Positions 44,179-52,573 of a stretch of DNA of 64,000 nt are shown here, one piece after another. Positions within the stretch are counted from its first letter, which is position 1, and each line of letters begins with the position of its first letter. The position numbers and the translations under genes were made by a program. The notes beneath the pieces are model-generated. The model was not told the DNA's origin. It saw only the letters and a list, made by a program, of their open reading frames with translations, and made no database searches. Source of the DNA: Bryobacterales bacterium (GTDB taxonomy: Bacteria > Acidobacteriota > Terriglobia > Bryobacterales > Bryobacteraceae); contig PNAJ01000077.1 of the NCBI GenBank assembly GCA_003170295.1, forward strand, positions 106,360 through 170,359, written 5' to 3'.

Positions 44179-45147
44179 TTATTTCACGTATTCCGACCAC
44201 AGTTTCGCGATGTCCGTATCGCCTGGATGGACCACCACTCGATACTTGAAGTGCAGTTTCTCGCCAGGCTTGAGCGTCACGCTGCCGTCGGCCGACTTAT
44301 CGCCGAGAGAGGTGATCCCGAACGGATTCGCGGCGAACAAGCCGTAGCCGCGCACATGCCAGCGGGCCCGGTGCGAATTTTTGGGATTGTCGAGAATCGC
44401 GATGCCGAGCTTCTCGCCGTTGATTTCGCCGGAATAATCCGCCCAATCGGAAAGCTTGCCCCAAACCTCTTTCTCAGTGGTCTTTCCCTCGGCGTTGCTG
44501 ATCACTCCGGGCGGTCCGGGAATCGTCTGGTTGGGCTTGTCCTTGCTCTTGATCACCTTGTCTTCCTGCAACTGGGGATCGATGCGAATGCCAAAGCAGC
44601 AGTCTTTGCCGTCGCCGAATTTGACGTCCGTCACCGCGGTCAACTCGATTTCAAAATCGAGGACGCGCAGGGTGGGCGAATCATTATGAGCGATGATCGT
44701 CTGGGATTCGGAGACGATCTTTGTGCCTTTCGGATCGATCCAATCGAAGGTCACCGTCAGGCTGGCCTGCCGCGTGCCGGTTTTCGGGGCGCCGATGGTG
44801 TTCCGCTTGATCAGCCCGGCGATGGGATTTTTGTAGCTGAACTCGTTGTTCCAGAAATCGAACCCATTCACGAGGTCCGGCCCGAACCAGACGCCGCGCT
44901 GATGCTGATGATCGACCGGCTCAATCGTGGACGACTTCTCCATAGGCCAGCGCCTGGTGACGATGGTCCCCGACGCCGCGCGCAAAGGATAGAGATACGG
45001 CTTCATCGCTTCTTTGCTATCCACAATGAACTGGGCATAAGGTTTACCGCCGATTTCGATTTGGATGTCGTCAAATTGAGTGGCGATTTTCACCTGCGCA
45101 ACTGCGGCCGCCGCGCCGAGGGAGAGAGCAAAGAGCAACTTGGTCAT
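44179..45147 (-). CDS. Secreted PmoA/DUF6807-like protein
   Basis: About 322 residues with a signal peptide (MTKLLFALSLGAAAAVAQ). The mature protein contains PYLYPLRAASGTIVTRRWPM, DHQHQRGVWFGPDLVNGFDFW and HRARWHVRGYGLFAANPFG, the hallmark blocks of the 'methane oxygenase PmoA' (DUF6807) family, which is a beta-sandwich likely to bind sugars rather than a methane monooxygenase. It is common in acidobacteria and planctomycetes. The frame opens at 45168, but MTKLL at 45147 heads the signal peptide. Confidence 0.8.
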   Translation of the reverse strand: MTKLLFALSLGAAAAVAQVKIATQFDDIQIEIGGKPYAQFIVDSKEAMKPYLYPLRAASGTIVTRRWPMEKSSTIEPVDHQHQRGVWFGPDLVNGFDFWNNEFSYKNPIAGLIKRNTIGAPKTGTRQASLTVTFDWIDPKGTKIVSESQTIIAHNDSPTLRVLDFEIELTAVTDVKFGDGKDCCFGIRIDPQLQEDKVIKSKDKPNQTIPGPPGVISNAEGKTTEKEVWGKLSDWADYSGEINGEKLGIAILDNPKNSHRARWHVRGYGLFAANPFGITSLGDKSADGSVTLKPGEKLHFKYRVVVHPGDTDIAKLWSEYVK

Positions 45148-45221
45148 CTTGATATGCAAGTACATCACAAATGGAGTCCGCGTCGCATCTGGTAAGATGG
45201 AATGGAAAGTGAGGGCACACG

Positions 45222-45719
45222 ATGGGTCCGATTGGCGTGCAGGAAATGATCGCCATCTTCCTCGTCGCTCTCGTTCTGTTCGGGCCGAAGAAGCTTCCAG
45301 AACTGGGGCGGACGATCGCGAAGGCGATTACCGAATTCCGTCGCGCCTCAAGCGATCTTAAAGCGACGTTTGAGCGTGAAATGCAGTCACTGGAGCGGGA
45401 AACGGAATCGATCAAAGACGTGATGCAGCCGATTGCGTCCGAGATCCAGAGTCACACCAATTTCGACTATCCGTATTACGACTCGGGCTCTTATGGGACC
45501 GATGCGTACGATTCCACCGCAACCAATCCTTCCACAGTAAGCGCTTTAGAACTTCCGAGCGCCGAATCACATGGGGCCATTGAAGCCGCGCCAAATCAGG
45601 TCGAGGGAACCGTTCCTCGCCTTGATGGTACAACTCCGCATACGGATCCGAAGGTAATAGATATTGCCGCGGATCACGTGGAGACGCCGGCTACGGAAAC
45701 GTCCCAGCACAATAGTTAG
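45222..45719 (+). CDS. tatA: Tat translocase TatA/TatB-type subunit
   Basis: A 165-residue protein: one N-terminal membrane helix with the FGPKKLPELGR hinge (~residues 20-30), an amphipathic helix (AKAITEFRRASSDLKATFEREMQ), then an acidic, low-complexity tail of ~100 residues rich in Asp, Ser and Thr. The Phe-Gly hinge is diagnostic. The long tail is more like TatB. It would pair with TatC, whose gene starts 24 bp downstream, in export of folded proteins. Divergent from the PmoA-like gene. Confidence 0.88.
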   Translation: MGPIGVQEMIAIFLVALVLFGPKKLPELGRTIAKAITEFRRASSDLKATFEREMQSLERETESIKDVMQPIASEIQSHTNFDYPYYDSGSYGTDAYDSTATNPSTVSALELPSAESHGAIEAAPNQVEGTVPRLDGTTPHTDPKVIDIAADHVETPATETSQHNS

Positions 45720-45743
45720 GTTAGCTTTTTAAAACAAGTAAGC

Positions 45744-46928
45744 ATGGACGAAACCAAAGGCGGAGACTCGCCTCAGCATCCGGACATTTATCCGAACGAT
45801 CCGTACGGTGGAGTGTCGAAAAGCGACGACGACAGCCCGCTTGAGAAGATGCTCGCGCGTTTTTCGCAAGGAGGAGGGGGTAAGAAGTCTCCACCTCCTC
45901 CTGGTGGCGGCGATGGAGGCGTCGGGGACGATGACGAGGACGATGGGATGCTCCGCATGTCCTTCCTCGATCACCTGGGAGAGCTGCGTTCGCGAATCAT
46001 CCGCGCCCTGGTGGGTTTCGGCGTTGTTTTCCTGGTCTGCCTGGTTTTTTCCAATCAGCTGTGGCTGATTGTACAGGCGCCGGCAGTGGAAGCGTTCCAC
46101 CGGTTGGTGGAGCAGGCGCAGCAGGCCGACGAGGAGCGAGTCAAGGAAGTCTGCAAGCCGCCCGCCACTCAGGCGACCTCCGGCCCCTGCGCGGAGGCGG
46201 TGAAAACTGCGAACACTCCCAAAGTCAGCGGGAGCCTGGTGGGAATCGACCCGATGGAGCAGTTTTCGATTCTCTGGATGTGGACGCCTTTGGTCGCGTC
46301 GATCTTTTTAGCGTCGCCGTGGATCCTGTATCAGATCTGGGCTTTCATCGCGCCCGGCCTTTATAAGAGCGAGCGCCGGTGGGCGGTTCCCTTCGTGTTG
46401 ACCACGGCTGGCTTGTTCATCAGCGGAGGCCTGTTCGCGTATTTCATCGCGTTCCGCTTCGGGCTGACGTTCCTGCTGGGCCTCGGCGGCTTCGCGGGCA
46501 TTAAGCCGATGATCTCGATCGACAAGTACTTTGAATTGTTTGTCGACGTGATGCTCGGCGTTTCGGTGATCTTCGAAATGCCGGTGATCATTTTCTTCAT
46601 GGTTCTGCTGCGTCTCGCGACGCCGAAGTTCCTGATGGAGCACTCGCGCTATGCCATTTTAGCCATCGTGATCATCGCGGCGATTATCACGCCGACGCCG
46701 GATGTGTTCAACCTGATGCTGTTCGCAGTGCCGATGTGCCTGCTGTTTTTCGTCGGCGTTTTCGCGGGCTACCTGCTGGTGCTGAAGCGCGAAAACAAGA
46801 CGTTCCCGTGGGGTAAAGTGATGCTGTGGCTCCTGGTGGCGCTCGCGATCCTCGCGCTTGTCGGATGGGTGATGGTGACGAGGTATCACTTCCATCTGGT
46901 GAAGCATTGGCCGTTCTTGATGAAGTAG
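45744..46928 (+). CDS. tatC: Sec-independent translocase TatC, with N-terminal extension and large loop
   Basis: Core multi-spanning receptor of the Tat pathway. The core begins with SFLDHLGELRSRIIRALVGFG (~73-93) and includes SPWILYQIWAFIAPGLYKSERR, the FGLTFLLGLGG loop and ITPTPDVFNLMLFAVPM. Normal TatC is ~250 residues; this has 394. An N-terminal ~65-residue acidic, glycine/proline-rich stretch (SPPPPGGGDGGVGDDDEDDG) and a ~60-residue insertion between the first two helices (AFHRLVEQAQQADEERVKEV..., with two Cys) account for the difference. Start ATG 45744. Confidence 0.9.
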   Translation: MDETKGGDSPQHPDIYPNDPYGGVSKSDDDSPLEKMLARFSQGGGGKKSPPPPGGGDGGVGDDDEDDGMLRMSFLDHLGELRSRIIRALVGFGVVFLVCLVFSNQLWLIVQAPAVEAFHRLVEQAQQADEERVKEVCKPPATQATSGPCAEAVKTANTPKVSGSLVGIDPMEQFSILWMWTPLVASIFLASPWILYQIWAFIAPGLYKSERRWAVPFVLTTAGLFISGGLFAYFIAFRFGLTFLLGLGGFAGIKPMISIDKYFELFVDVMLGVSVIFEMPVIIFFMVLLRLATPKFLMEHSRYAILAIVIIAAIITPTPDVFNLMLFAVPMCLLFFVGVFAGYLLVLKRENKTFPWGKVMLWLLVALAILALVGWVMVTRYHFHLVKHWPFLMK

Positions 46929-46946
46929 ATCTGCATGTAGCGGGAG

Positions 46947-46966
46947 GGCCGAGGGGTCTCGGCCCA
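46947..46966. other. Hairpin downstream of tatC
   Basis: GGGCCGAG/CTCGGCCC, 8-bp stem, 4-nt loop, in the tatC 3' region. A possible rho-independent-like end structure, but no T-run. Confidence 0.5.
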
Positions 46967-46992
46967 TGAGGCCGCGGCAGCGTTCCAGGCGT

Positions 46993-47004
46993 GTACCGCG
47001 GTAC
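46993..47004. promoter_or_regulatory. 12-bp perfect palindrome upstream of the OLD-type ATPase gene
   Basis: GTACCGCGGTAC, 11 bp before the GTG start. Could bind a dimeric regulator near the ribosome binding region. Evidence is only the symmetry and position. Confidence 0.35.
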
Positions 47005-47015
47005 CATCGTCGAGA

Positions 47016-48758
47016 GTGCTCACAAAGCTGCGAGTCAAGAACTTCAAGCGGCTCCAAGACGTCGAAATCGAACTTGGCAGGACTGTGGTTTTCGTTGGCC
47101 CTAATAACTCGGGCAAGACGACAGCTCTTCAGGCGCTTGCGCTCTGGGAAACGGGCCTGCGGAAATGGCTGGAAAAAAGATCTGCCAAAGACACACCTGA
47201 GAAGAGACCGGGCGCCACAATAAACCGAAGAGATCTTTTTGCCGTACCTGTTCCAGATGCCAACCTGCTGTGGAGCGACCTGCACGTGCGGGCCGTGCGT
47301 CAGACGATCGATGAGCAGGGGAAGAAGAAGCCGGAAACTAAGAACATTCGGATAGATATCGTCGTTTCAGGCGTCACAGATGGCAAGGAGTGGGATTGCG
47401 GTTTTGAATTCGACTACGCAAATCAAGAATCCTTCTATTGTCGTCCTCTGAGGGCAACTGAAGACTCACAGCCGGTTCGCTTGGCTGTCCCGCCATTAGC
47501 GGACTCAGTCCGCATTGCTTTCCTTCCCCCGATGTCGGGCATGGCCGCGACAGAAGATCGGCTTCAGGACGGAGCCATTAATGTCCGAATAGGCGAAGGT
47601 CGTACGGCGGAGGTTCTGCGGAACCTCTGTTTTCAGATCCACTCGGCTCCGGACCAGCGCAGTTGGAGGGCTTTGGTTTCGCAAATCGAGAGTCTCTTCG
47701 GCGTGACTCTGCATCCCCCTCAGTTCATCAAAGAGAGGGGGCAGATTACGATGGCGTACGGCGAGGGTGATACCGAGCTGGACCTCGTCTCCTCCGGTCG
47801 GGGTCTCCAGCAGACCCTGTTGCTGCTTGCTCATCTCTACGCACATCCTGGAACCGTCTTGTTGCTCGACGAACCAGATGCCCACCTTGAAATCTTACGG
47901 CAGCGGCAGATCTATCGGATTCTGACCGAAACTGCTGAGTCGCAGGGCTGCCAGGTAATTGCGGCGAGCCACTCCGAGGTACTGTTGAATGAAGCTGCCG
48001 ACCGCGATATCGTGGTGGCTTTCGTGGGGAAACCCCATCGTATCGACGACCGCGGTCACCAGGTGCTTAAGTCCCTACGTGCTATTGGCTTTGAGCAATA
48101 CTATCAGGCCGAGCAAATGGGGTGGGTTCTCTACCTGGAAGGTTCGACAGATCTGGCAATTCTTCAGGCTTTGGCGGAGCGCCTGGGCCATCCCGCGCAA
48201 AAGAGCCTCGAACAACCGTTCGTTCACTACGTCGGGAATGAGCCGACTAAGGCTAGGGACCACTTCTTCGGACTGCGCGAGGCGAAACCGGACTTGCTTG
48301 GAATTGCTCTGTTCGATTCGATTCCACAAGAACTGGACGAGAATGGACCCCTTTGTGAGCTGAAATGGCGTAGAAGGGAACTTGAGAACTATCTGTGTTA
48401 CCCGGAAACGCTGCTCGCCTATGCTGAACGAACCGACGATTCACTCGGTCCTCTGTTCGAGCCCGCACAGCGCGAAAAGCAGAGGACCGCAATGCAGGAG
48501 TCGATGGACAGTGTGGGTGCGGCGTTAAAGGTCTTGGGCAAGCCAGACCCGTTTGGTCCCGAGGTGAAGGCTAGCGACGATTTTCTGGGCCCCCTCTTCA
48601 AGAGCTACTTTGAAATGCTCGATCTGCCAAATTTGATGCAGAAGACCGATTATCATGTCCAAGCGCATTTGGTCGCAAAAGAGAAGATCGATCCTGAAAT
48701 CATTGCAAAGCTTGACCGGATCGTTGAGGTGGCTGCGCACGCGAAGCCCGTCAAGTGA
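47016..48758 (+). CDS. OLD-type/AAA ATPase with TOPRIM-like C-terminal region
   Basis: A 580-residue SMC/RecF-like ATPase: Walker A VGPNNSGKTTALQAL (~29-43), signature-like DLVSSGRGLQQTLLLLAHL (~255-273), Walker B GTVLLLDEPDAHLEI (~277-291) and the H-loop VIAASHSEVLLN (~315-326). After ~370 a TOPRIM-like region follows (VLYLEGSTDLAILQALAERL, then GIALFDSIP), in which only one aspartate of the usual DxD is obvious. OLD-family proteins are phage-defense or DNA-repair nucleases. No second subunit adjoins it. Start GTG at 47016. Confidence 0.72.
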   Translation: MLTKLRVKNFKRLQDVEIELGRTVVFVGPNNSGKTTALQALALWETGLRKWLEKRSAKDTPEKRPGATINRRDLFAVPVPDANLLWSDLHVRAVRQTIDEQGKKKPETKNIRIDIVVSGVTDGKEWDCGFEFDYANQESFYCRPLRATEDSQPVRLAVPPLADSVRIAFLPPMSGMAATEDRLQDGAINVRIGEGRTAEVLRNLCFQIHSAPDQRSWRALVSQIESLFGVTLHPPQFIKERGQITMAYGEGDTELDLVSSGRGLQQTLLLLAHLYAHPGTVLLLDEPDAHLEILRQRQIYRILTETAESQGCQVIAASHSEVLLNEAADRDIVVAFVGKPHRIDDRGHQVLKSLRAIGFEQYYQAEQMGWVLYLEGSTDLAILQALAERLGHPAQKSLEQPFVHYVGNEPTKARDHFFGLREAKPDLLGIALFDSIPQELDENGPLCELKWRRRELENYLCYPETLLAYAERTDDSLGPLFEPAQREKQRTAMQESMDSVGAALKVLGKPDPFGPEVKASDDFLGPLFKSYFEMLDLPNLMQKTDYHVQAHLVAKEKIDPEIIAKLDRIVEVAAHAKPVK

Positions 48759-48920
48759 GGTTGTCTTGGACGGATGCAGTTGGCACTTAGTTACCGCGCA
48801 GACGCCGACGTTGACAGAGATTCCTGATGGATATAGCTAGGTCGTTCTTGAAGAAGTGGGTTTTCTGCTCGCGGATGTGAGGGCAAGGGCGTACAATTGG
48901 CTCATTCGTAACGAGGATCA

Positions 48921-50324
48921 ATGAACTGTTTCGCACTCTGCGTGTTGCCCGTTGTGGCCTTGATCGCCGCCGACGGCAGTTGGTCGCAATTTCGCGGACC
49001 AAACGGGTCCGGCGTCGACTCTTCGACTGGATACCCCGTGGAGTTCTCGCCCACAAAAAACGTCGTTTGGAAAACGGCGGTTCCGTACGCACAATCTTCT
49101 CCGGTCGTCGCGGGTGGACGCGTCTATCTGACCGCGAGCGAAGCTGACAAGCTGCTGACGATTTGTCTCGACGCTAAAACCGGCCGAGAATTATGGCGGC
49201 GGGAAATTCCTCGCAAGAAGGCGCAGGCGATTTTCCGGGCCAACGATCCGGCGTCGCCTACTCCGGTGGCCGATGAGAACGGCATCGTGGCGTTCTTTGC
49301 GGAGTTCGGGCTGGTCGCGTACACGGCCGAAGGGAAAGATCGCTGGAGCGTGCCTCTGGGTCCATTCAAGAATTTCTACGGCATGGCGGCATCGCCGATT
49401 CTTGCGGGAGACCTGCTGGTGCAGGTTTGCGATCAACAGAGCGGCTCCTTCCTTCTTGCCGTGGACCGCAAGACCGGACGCCAACGCTGGAGAACGGAGC
49501 GGCCCGCATTGGACATCGGTTGGGCGACGCCCATGGTATTTCGCCCGTCCGAAGGCCCCGCGCAACTGATCGTGCTGGGGTCGACGAGGCTCGATTCGTA
49601 CTACCTCGAGACGGGAGAGTCACGGTGGTGGATGCCGGTCGCATCGGGCGGTTCGCTCGGCACGCCGGTCGCGACGGGAGGCACTCTACTAGTCTCGACC
49701 GCAGGCAGCAATGAGCCGTTTATGCCGACTTTTGCGTCGGTCTTGACGATGTACGACAAGGACCACGACGGGCGCCTGTCGCAAGCCGAATTCAAGGACG
49801 ACAAAGAAATGGGCGAACACTTCGGCTGGATCGATGAGAACAGCGACGGCTTCGTCACTGAAGCGGAATGGAACAAGGCCCGCAGCCTGGGAATCGGCGA
49901 GTACGGCGCGATCGCTCTGCAGCCGGAAAAGGCGCGCGGGCGACTGGAGCCGTCCTCCGTCCGCTGGCGTTTTAAGAAAAACCTGCCGTACATTCCTGCG
50001 CCGCTGGTTTACGACGGCGTGTATTACATGGTGCGCGACGGAGGCATCATTACATCGCTCGATCCGGCAACCGGCCGGCTATTGAAAGAAGGGCGGACCC
50101 GCGAGGCTCTCGGTGAATATTACGCGTCGCCCGTGGCCGCGGACGGCAAAATATTTTTGACCGGTGGCGAAGGTAAGATCACCGTGCTGAAGGCCAGCGG
50201 GGAGTGGGAGATTTTGAGCGTGAACGATCTGGGCGAGGAAGTCCACGCAACGCCTGCGCTCAGCGAAGGTCGAATTTACGTGCGGACCCGCGGTGTCCTC
50301 TATTGTTTTGGCGCTGCGCATTAG
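48921..50324 (+). CDS. Secreted PQQ-type beta-propeller protein with two EF-hands
   Basis: A 467-residue exported protein: signal peptide [19 protein letters not shown], then an eight-bladed PQQ-like/BamB-type propeller ([48 protein letters not shown]). Two EF-hand calcium loops lie inside it ([13 protein letters not shown] and [13 protein letters not shown], ~280-320). This 'PQQ-binding-like propeller plus EF-hand' design is frequent in acidobacteria and planctomycetes. No catalytic alcohol-dehydrogenase motif, so probably a binding protein. GAGGATCA is the ribosome binding site. Confidence 0.83.
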   Translation: MNCFALCVLPVVALIAADGSWSQFRGPNGSGVDSSTGYPVEFSPTKNVVWKTAVPYAQSSPVVAGGRVYLTASEADKLLTICLDAKTGRELWRREIPRKKAQAIFRANDPASPTPVADENGIVAFFAEFGLVAYTAEGKDRWSVPLGPFKNFYGMAASPILAGDLLVQVCDQQSGSFLLAVDRKTGRQRWRTERPALDIGWATPMVFRPSEGPAQLIVLGSTRLDSYYLETGESRWWMPVASGGSLGTPVATGGTLLVSTAGSNEPFMPTFASVLTMYDKDHDGRLSQAEFKDDKEMGEHFGWIDENSDGFVTEAEWNKARSLGIGEYGAIALQPEKARGRLEPSSVRWRFKKNLPYIPAPLVYDGVYYMVRDGGIITSLDPATGRLLKEGRTREALGEYYASPVAADGKIFLTGGEGKITVLKASGEWEILSVNDLGEEVHATPALSEGRIYVRTRGVLYCFGAAH

Positions 50325-50361
50325 GGCTTGTGCCCGCTGTGAATTGACCCGCTGCGCGCAG

Positions 50362-50478
50362 TCAGTCTACAGGATTCGCCCAGCGGAAATATACTGAAGT
50401 CTGCTGTTCGTCCTGCATTTCCCGCCATTCGCCGAGTTTCTTCGCCCGATCCCGCGCGCGCAGGATACAAGAGATCAT
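50362..50478 (-). CDS. Possible 38-residue small protein
   Basis: Frame MISCILRARDRAKKLGEWRE... ending FRWANPVD, which reads as a plausible basic helical peptide. It overlaps the start of the divergent methyltransferase by 2 bp. No ribosome binding site or family is evident. Confidence 0.25.
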   Translation of the reverse strand: MISCILRARDRAKKLGEWREMQDEQQTSVYFRWANPVD

Positions 50479-51145
50479 GACGCCAGCGACCGTGCAAAAA
50501 GGATACAAGGGACTGGGCATGGAGGGGTCCATTGCCCGTTGGTATGAGAAGAGGGCGCGCAAGAACCTGGGCGAAATTCACAGTTTGGCGGACCGTCTGA
50601 AAGCGTCTCTGCCGGATGGCGGCGATGTGCTGGAGGTCGCGCCCGGGCCAGGTTTCCTGGCGATCGAGATGGCGCGCGATAGCAGGTTCTTCGTCATCGG
50701 CCTCGATATCAGCAAGACCTTCATCGAGATCGCCCGGAAAAACGCGGCGGAGGCCGGTGTTCGCGCGGAGTTTCGCGAAGGGAATGCGTCGGATATGCCC
50801 TTCGAGGAGAACAGCTTCGATTTGCTGGTGTGCAGAGCCGCGTTCAAAAATTTTTCCGGGCCGGAGAGGGCGCTCCGCGAGATGCTCCGGGTATTGCGTC
50901 CGGGCGGTACGGGCGTGATTATCGATCTGCGGCGCGATGTCTCGATGACGGAGATCAAGCGGCACGTTGACGGCATGGACCTGGGTCTTTGGAGCCGATG
51001 GCTCACCACGCAGGCATTCCGTTTCATGCTGCTGAAGCGGGCATATACGAAGTCGGAGCTGGAGAAAATGTTGGGAGGCATCGGTTTCAAGAAGGCCGAA
51101 GTGCGGACGGACGACATCGGGATGGAGGCTTGGTTCGAGAAATAG
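50477..51145 (+). CDS. Class I SAM-dependent methyltransferase
   Basis: A 222-residue methyltransferase: motif I VLEVAPGPGFLAIEMA (~51-66), motif II acidic residue in VIGLDIS (~73-79), then GNASDMPFEENSFDLLVCRAA (motif IV) and LREMLRVLRPGGTGVIID (post-motif). It resembles ubiquinone/menaquinone-like and small-molecule methyltransferases, but the substrate cannot be assigned. ATG at 50477. Confidence 0.85.
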   Translation: MTPATVQKGYKGLGMEGSIARWYEKRARKNLGEIHSLADRLKASLPDGGDVLEVAPGPGFLAIEMARDSRFFVIGLDISKTFIEIARKNAAEAGVRAEFREGNASDMPFEENSFDLLVCRAAFKNFSGPERALREMLRVLRPGGTGVIIDLRRDVSMTEIKRHVDGMDLGLWSRWLTTQAFRFMLLKRAYTKSELEKMLGGIGFKKAEVRTDDIGMEAWFEK

Positions 51146-51147
51146 CT

Positions 51148-51744
51148 TTACTTAATACTGCGCAGGTCCACGAAATCATTGCGTACGGTTTCGACTTGCT
51201 GGCTGTATTGCCGGGCGTCCCCGTAGTCGAAGAAATGCGAATATCGCGAATGAGGCGACCGGAGGCGAGCCGCATGCTTGATGGGACACCAGTGCTGCTC
51301 CGTTCGAGCCGCTACTTCGGTCCCATAGGCGAGCACACCATTCCCATAAGAGCAGTAGGCGCAATTGAGGCGCTCCAGAAGGTTGAGATATTTGAGCCCG
51401 CCTCGATCGAAGATAAGATAGTCCGCGCGTCTCACCTTCGGGACTCCATACACCGGGAAGCAGATGCCCTGGTACACTGTCAGGAACAGATCGAGCAGGC
51501 AGAACGCAACGATGGCGGAATAGATGACGGGCGCCGTCAGGTACGCCAAAAAACGCGAGTGCAGAAGGTAAGAGGGGAGTCCCAGCTTGAAGCTCCGGTG
51601 CTCCGCAAGCGCCGCTGGTTCGAAGCGAGTTCTCCCGTGGGCCCAGTGATACTGAAACGCCCGTTCCTTTTCCTCTAGAACACTCCGAAGTTCTTTCTCG
51701 AGGGATTTAATGCGATTGGACAAGTGATCTTGAGTGGGGGTCAC
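51148..51744 (-). CDS. Coiled-coil and membrane protein with conserved Cys/His cluster
   Basis: A 198-residue protein. GTG at 51744 follows a strong GAGGAGG ribosome binding site by 8 nt, which sets the start; the longer frame overlaps the divergent neighbour. N-terminus is a coiled coil (RIKSLEKELRSVLEEKERAF, ~12-31), then a hydrophobic region with two membrane segments (LAYLTAPVIYSAIVAFCLLD and LFLTVYQGICFPVYG), and a C-terminal domain with NCAYCSYGNGV and QHWCPIKHAARLR, a Cys/His set that could bind a metal. No named family recalled. Confidence 0.65.
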   Translation of the reverse strand: MTPTQDHLSNRIKSLEKELRSVLEEKERAFQYHWAHGRTRFEPAALAEHRSFKLGLPSYLLHSRFLAYLTAPVIYSAIVAFCLLDLFLTVYQGICFPVYGVPKVRRADYLIFDRGGLKYLNLLERLNCAYCSYGNGVLAYGTEVAARTEQHWCPIKHAARLRSPHSRYSHFFDYGDARQYSQQVETVRNDFVDLRSIK

Positions 51745-51841
51745 TTGGTTTTCCTCCTCGGCACAGGCTTTGAGGATCGCATGCTTCGGCTTCGACACGC
51801 CAACGGAACATCCCGGACAGCCGTTGCGTAGTGGGATGAGT

Positions 51842-52573
51842 ATGAGACTGCTTCTGCCGTTCTCCGCTATCGCGCTCGCACTCAGCGCGCAGACGCCTGC
51901 GTTCGAGGTGGCGTCCATCAAGCCGAACCGCTCGGAGGGAGGCCCGAGTTCCATTCGCGGCTCGACTGGCCGGATCACGATGGAGAACGTTTCTCTCAAG
52001 AAGGTCACTCTGTGGGCCTACGGCATCCCGGACGACCGTGAGTACGCGCTCGCCGGTCCGGACTGGCTCACCACGGAACATTTCGATCTCCAGGCAAAGT
52101 TCCCCGCCGATACTCCGCCGGAGCAGGTGCGGCCGATGACGCAGGCGCTTCTCGCCGAGCGGTTCAAACTGGCGCTGCACAAGGAAACCAGACAGCTACC
52201 CATCTACGTGCTGGTCGTGGCGAAGAATGGGCCGAAGATTCACGCTGTAGAAAATGGTCAGCCGCGAACCTCGGGCCGCGCGGGCCGATTCGAGGCAACC
52301 AAGATTCCGATGCAACATTTCGCGGACCTGTTGGCGCGTTTCATGCACCAGCAGGTAGTGGACGAGACTGGCCTCGCGGGCGTATTCGATTTCACACTGG
52401 AGTGGTCTCCCGATGAGATGAAGGCGGAAGCCATGCTGCCGACTGGGGGAACCGCCGCGCCTTCGATCTTCACGGCCCTCCAGGAGCAACTCGGCTTGAA
52501 GCTGGAAGGCAGAAAAGGGCCGGTCGAGGTTCTGGTGGTAGATCACATTGAAAAGGCGCCGACGGAAAACTAG
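51842..52573 (+). CDS. TIGR03435 (Soli_rel) family secreted protein
   Basis: A 243-residue exported protein with signal peptide (MRLLLPFSAIALALSAQ). The mature protein begins AFEVASIKPNRS, the hallmark of the TIGR03435 family, which is expanded in Solibacter-lineage acidobacteria; later blocks are ITMENVSLKKVTLWAYGI, LAERFKLALHKETRQLPIYVLVV and VVDETGLAGVFDFTLEW with a C-terminal VLVVDHIEKAPTEN. The function is unknown; a role in secreted-protein maturation or surface interaction is guesswork. ATG 51836 is in frame just upstream. Confidence 0.9.
   Translation: MRLLLPFSAIALALSAQTPAFEVASIKPNRSEGGPSSIRGSTGRITMENVSLKKVTLWAYGIPDDREYALAGPDWLTTEHFDLQAKFPADTPPEQVRPMTQALLAERFKLALHKETRQLPIYVLVVAKNGPKIHAVENGQPRTSGRAGRFEATKIPMQHFADLLARFMHQQVVDETGLAGVFDFTLEWSPDEMKAEAMLPTGGTAAPSIFTALQEQLGLKLEGRKGPVEVLVVDHIEKAPTEN

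Noticed and set aside
51734..51841. Extended N-terminus of the TIGR03435 protein
   Set aside because: It would overlap the divergent gene's start and ribosome binding site; the signal peptide begins at 51842.
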